Of a DNA stretch of 64,000 bases, positions 62,884-64,000 are shown in pieces; the first letter of the stretch is position 1, and every line of letters begins with the position of its first letter. A program made the position numbers and the translations under genes. The notes beneath the pieces are model-generated. The model searched no databases. It saw only the letters and a list, made by a program, of their open reading frames with translations, and had not been told where the DNA came from. Origin of the DNA: Vibrio tapetis subsp. quintayensis (GTDB lineage: Bacteria > Pseudomonadota > Gammaproteobacteria > Enterobacterales > Vibrionaceae); assembly GCF_030409945.1 (NCBI RefSeq), contig NZ_JAUFQV010000039.1, forward strand, positions 62,001-126,000. The letters run 5' to 3'.

Positions 62884-63612
62884 TTACGCCTTAAACAACC
62901 CATCCCAGCCAAACTCTTCAAGTAACTTTTGCCATATATCATCAAAGCCGGCCTTTAAAACCAGAGTTTCGTTTGTGTACGGATGAACAAAGCTCAACTC
63001 AGAGGCATGTAACATCAAACGGCGAGCATCGTAATTCTCGCGGAACAAGCGATTATGCTTACCATCACCATGAGACGTATCGCCAACAATAGGGTGGCGT
63101 AAATGAGCCATGTGTCTGCGCAGTTGGTGTTTACGGCCTGTTTTAGGTTTCATTTCCACCAGCCCATAGCGACTAGTAGGAAAGCGACCTGTGGAGAAAG
63201 GCACTTCTACTTTGCCAAGTGGCGCATACTCAGTAATGGCATCTTTCGCTTCTTTCTCTTTATCCGCAAATTTGTCGGCAATTTTGTCGAGTTCTTCTTT
63301 GAGCGGGTAATCGAGCGTATCGCCCTCTTCTATCCACCCCCTTACTATCGCATGATACGTTTTCTGCATCTCGTGGTTAGCAAACATAGGTGATACCTTA
63401 GAGGCGATTTCACTAGAAAGCGCAAACACCAACACACCAGACGTTGGCCTGTCTAAGCGGTGAAGCGGAAACACATGCTGACCGATCTGATCTCTCAGAG
63501 TCTGCATCACAAATTGCGTTTCATGGCGATCTAGCCAAGAACGATGCACTAACATTCCCGCCGGCTTGTTCACGGCAACCAAGTATTCGTCTTGATAGAT
63601 GATTTCTAGCAT
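62884..63612 (-). CDS. truC: tRNA pseudouridine(65) synthase TruC
   Basis: This 242-residue RluA-family enzyme has the catalytic motif FPLHRLDRPTSGVLVFAL (Asp) and GRKHQLRRHMAHL. It modifies U65 of tRNA-Ile1 and tRNA-Asp. It overlaps the yqcC-type gene by seven bases, as truC-yqcC in E. coli. Confidence 0.95.
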   Translation of the reverse strand: MLEIIYQDEYLVAVNKPAGMLVHRSWLDRHETQFVMQTLRDQIGQHVFPLHRLDRPTSGVLVFALSSEIASKVSPMFANHEMQKTYHAIVRGWIEEGDTLDYPLKEELDKIADKFADKEKEAKDAITEYAPLGKVEVPFSTGRFPTSRYGLVEMKPKTGRKHQLRRHMAHLRHPIVGDTSHGDGKHNRLFRENYDARRLMLHASELSFVHPYTNETLVLKAGFDDIWQKLLEEFGWDGLFKA

Positions 63613-63926
63613 GGGTTAAACGCCTTATCGAGTTGCGCAATGGTCTTTAGTAATGTTTCCATTTCCCGCTGGTTTTGCCAAACTTGCTCAAAATATGGCA
63701 AGATTTCAAACCCAGTCGGTAATGGTTGATTTTGCTCGATAAGCGCATTAATTCGAACAATGAAAATCCACTGCAACCATTCGTTAGGCTCTAGGGTATC
63801 GATAGCAAAAGGTTGCTCACTAGATAGCGCGGCTTGCGATGGAGAACTTGCTTGCCATAGCTGTAAAGCACTCATTTGTGCTTCTAATTGTGCTAACAAC
63901 GCACTAACTTGGTGTTGAGTTGGCAT
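63606..63926 (-). CDS. yqcC: YqcC-family protein (DUF446)
   Basis: This 106-residue helical protein has the family core PFAIDTLEPNEWLQWIFIVR and LIEQNQPLPTGFEILPYFEQ. Start MPTQHQVS is chosen from family length. Function unknown; coupled to truC. Confidence 0.9.
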   Translation of the reverse strand: MPTQHQVSALLAQLEAQMSALQLWQASSPSQAALSSEQPFAIDTLEPNEWLQWIFIVRINALIEQNQPLPTGFEILPYFEQVWQNQREMETLLKTIAQLDKAFNPC

Positions 63927-64000
63927 TTTCGTCACTTCTAACCTTGAAAAATGGCCATAGAGTACCATTTATTGATGAAAGACTAATAGGATAACTCTCC

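Noticed and set aside
1..64000. Mobile element, prophage, defence island or secretion cluster
   Set aside because: Every region is accounted for by core genes with conserved neighbours; no transposase, integrase, toxin-antitoxin or phage protein was seen.

Overview
The window is chromosomal DNA of a Vibrio (Gammaproteobacteria, Vibrionaceae). It opens with a cluster of polar-flagellum flagellin genes of the Vibrio type (377 aa, MTVNTNVSAM N-termini). It continues through several blocks whose gene order is shared with enterics: yffB-dapE-ypfN; bamC-dapA-gcvR-bcp-perM-bepA-arsC; fadE-gmhA-yafJ; dnaQ-rnhA-yafS-gloB-mltD; and the cell-envelope/translation block tilS-accA-dnaE-rnhB-lpxBA-fabZ-lpxD-skp-bamA-rseP-dxr-cdsA-uppS-frr-pyrH-tsf-rpsB/map-glnD. 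I found no insertion sequence, prophage, CRISPR array, tRNA or rRNA gene. Almost all of it is core chromosome.

Layout. 1-5.8 kb: four tandem leftward flagellin genes, each with its own sigma28 promoter; three share a leader hairpin, and a fifth copy of promoter plus hairpin lies at the left edge for a gene outside the window. 5.9-8.5 kb: DyP peroxidase yfeX with yfeZ, and three small genes. 8.8-18.5 kb: lysine/peptidoglycan precursor genes (dapE, dapA), BAM lipoprotein bamC, gcvR, bcp, perM, bepA, arsC. 18.6-24 kb: a DUF2066 protein, uracil uptake and salvage (uraA, upp) and purine synthesis (purMN) under a PurR box. 24-36 kb: yafJ, gmhA, fadE with a FadR-like site, dnaQ/rnhA, gloB, mltD. 36-58 kb: glnB, a cytochrome c, tilS, then a long leftward run of lipid A, fatty acid, outer membrane assembly, isoprenoid, phospholipid and translation genes. 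58.5-64 kb: map, glnD, yaeH, truC, yqcC.

How the genes work together. lpxD-fabZ-lpxA-lpxB, accA, cdsA, uppS, dxr, skp, bamA and rseP form one envelope-biogenesis supercluster, complemented elsewhere in the window by bamC, bepA, gmhA and mltD. rpsB-tsf and pyrH-frr form the translation part, with a structured rpsB leader. glnD (uridylyltransferase) and glnB (its PII substrate) are both present but 25 kb apart.

The most unusual signals are regulatory. (1) Between the flagellin genes, two near-consensus sigma28 promoters point the opposite way to every flagellin gene, with the same 14-base spacer as the sense promoters. A third, weaker copy sits in the equivalent place near the left edge. They predict flagellar-regulated antisense RNAs. 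(2) The flagellin leaders carry a hairpin supported by a compensatory base change between paralogues. (3) Five intergenic tandem arrays with 7-base (or 2 x 7-base) units, plus two diverged composite elements, appear to be one family of heptamer repeats. Start sites were moved inside several open frames where a ribosome binding site, a neighbour or family length argued for it.
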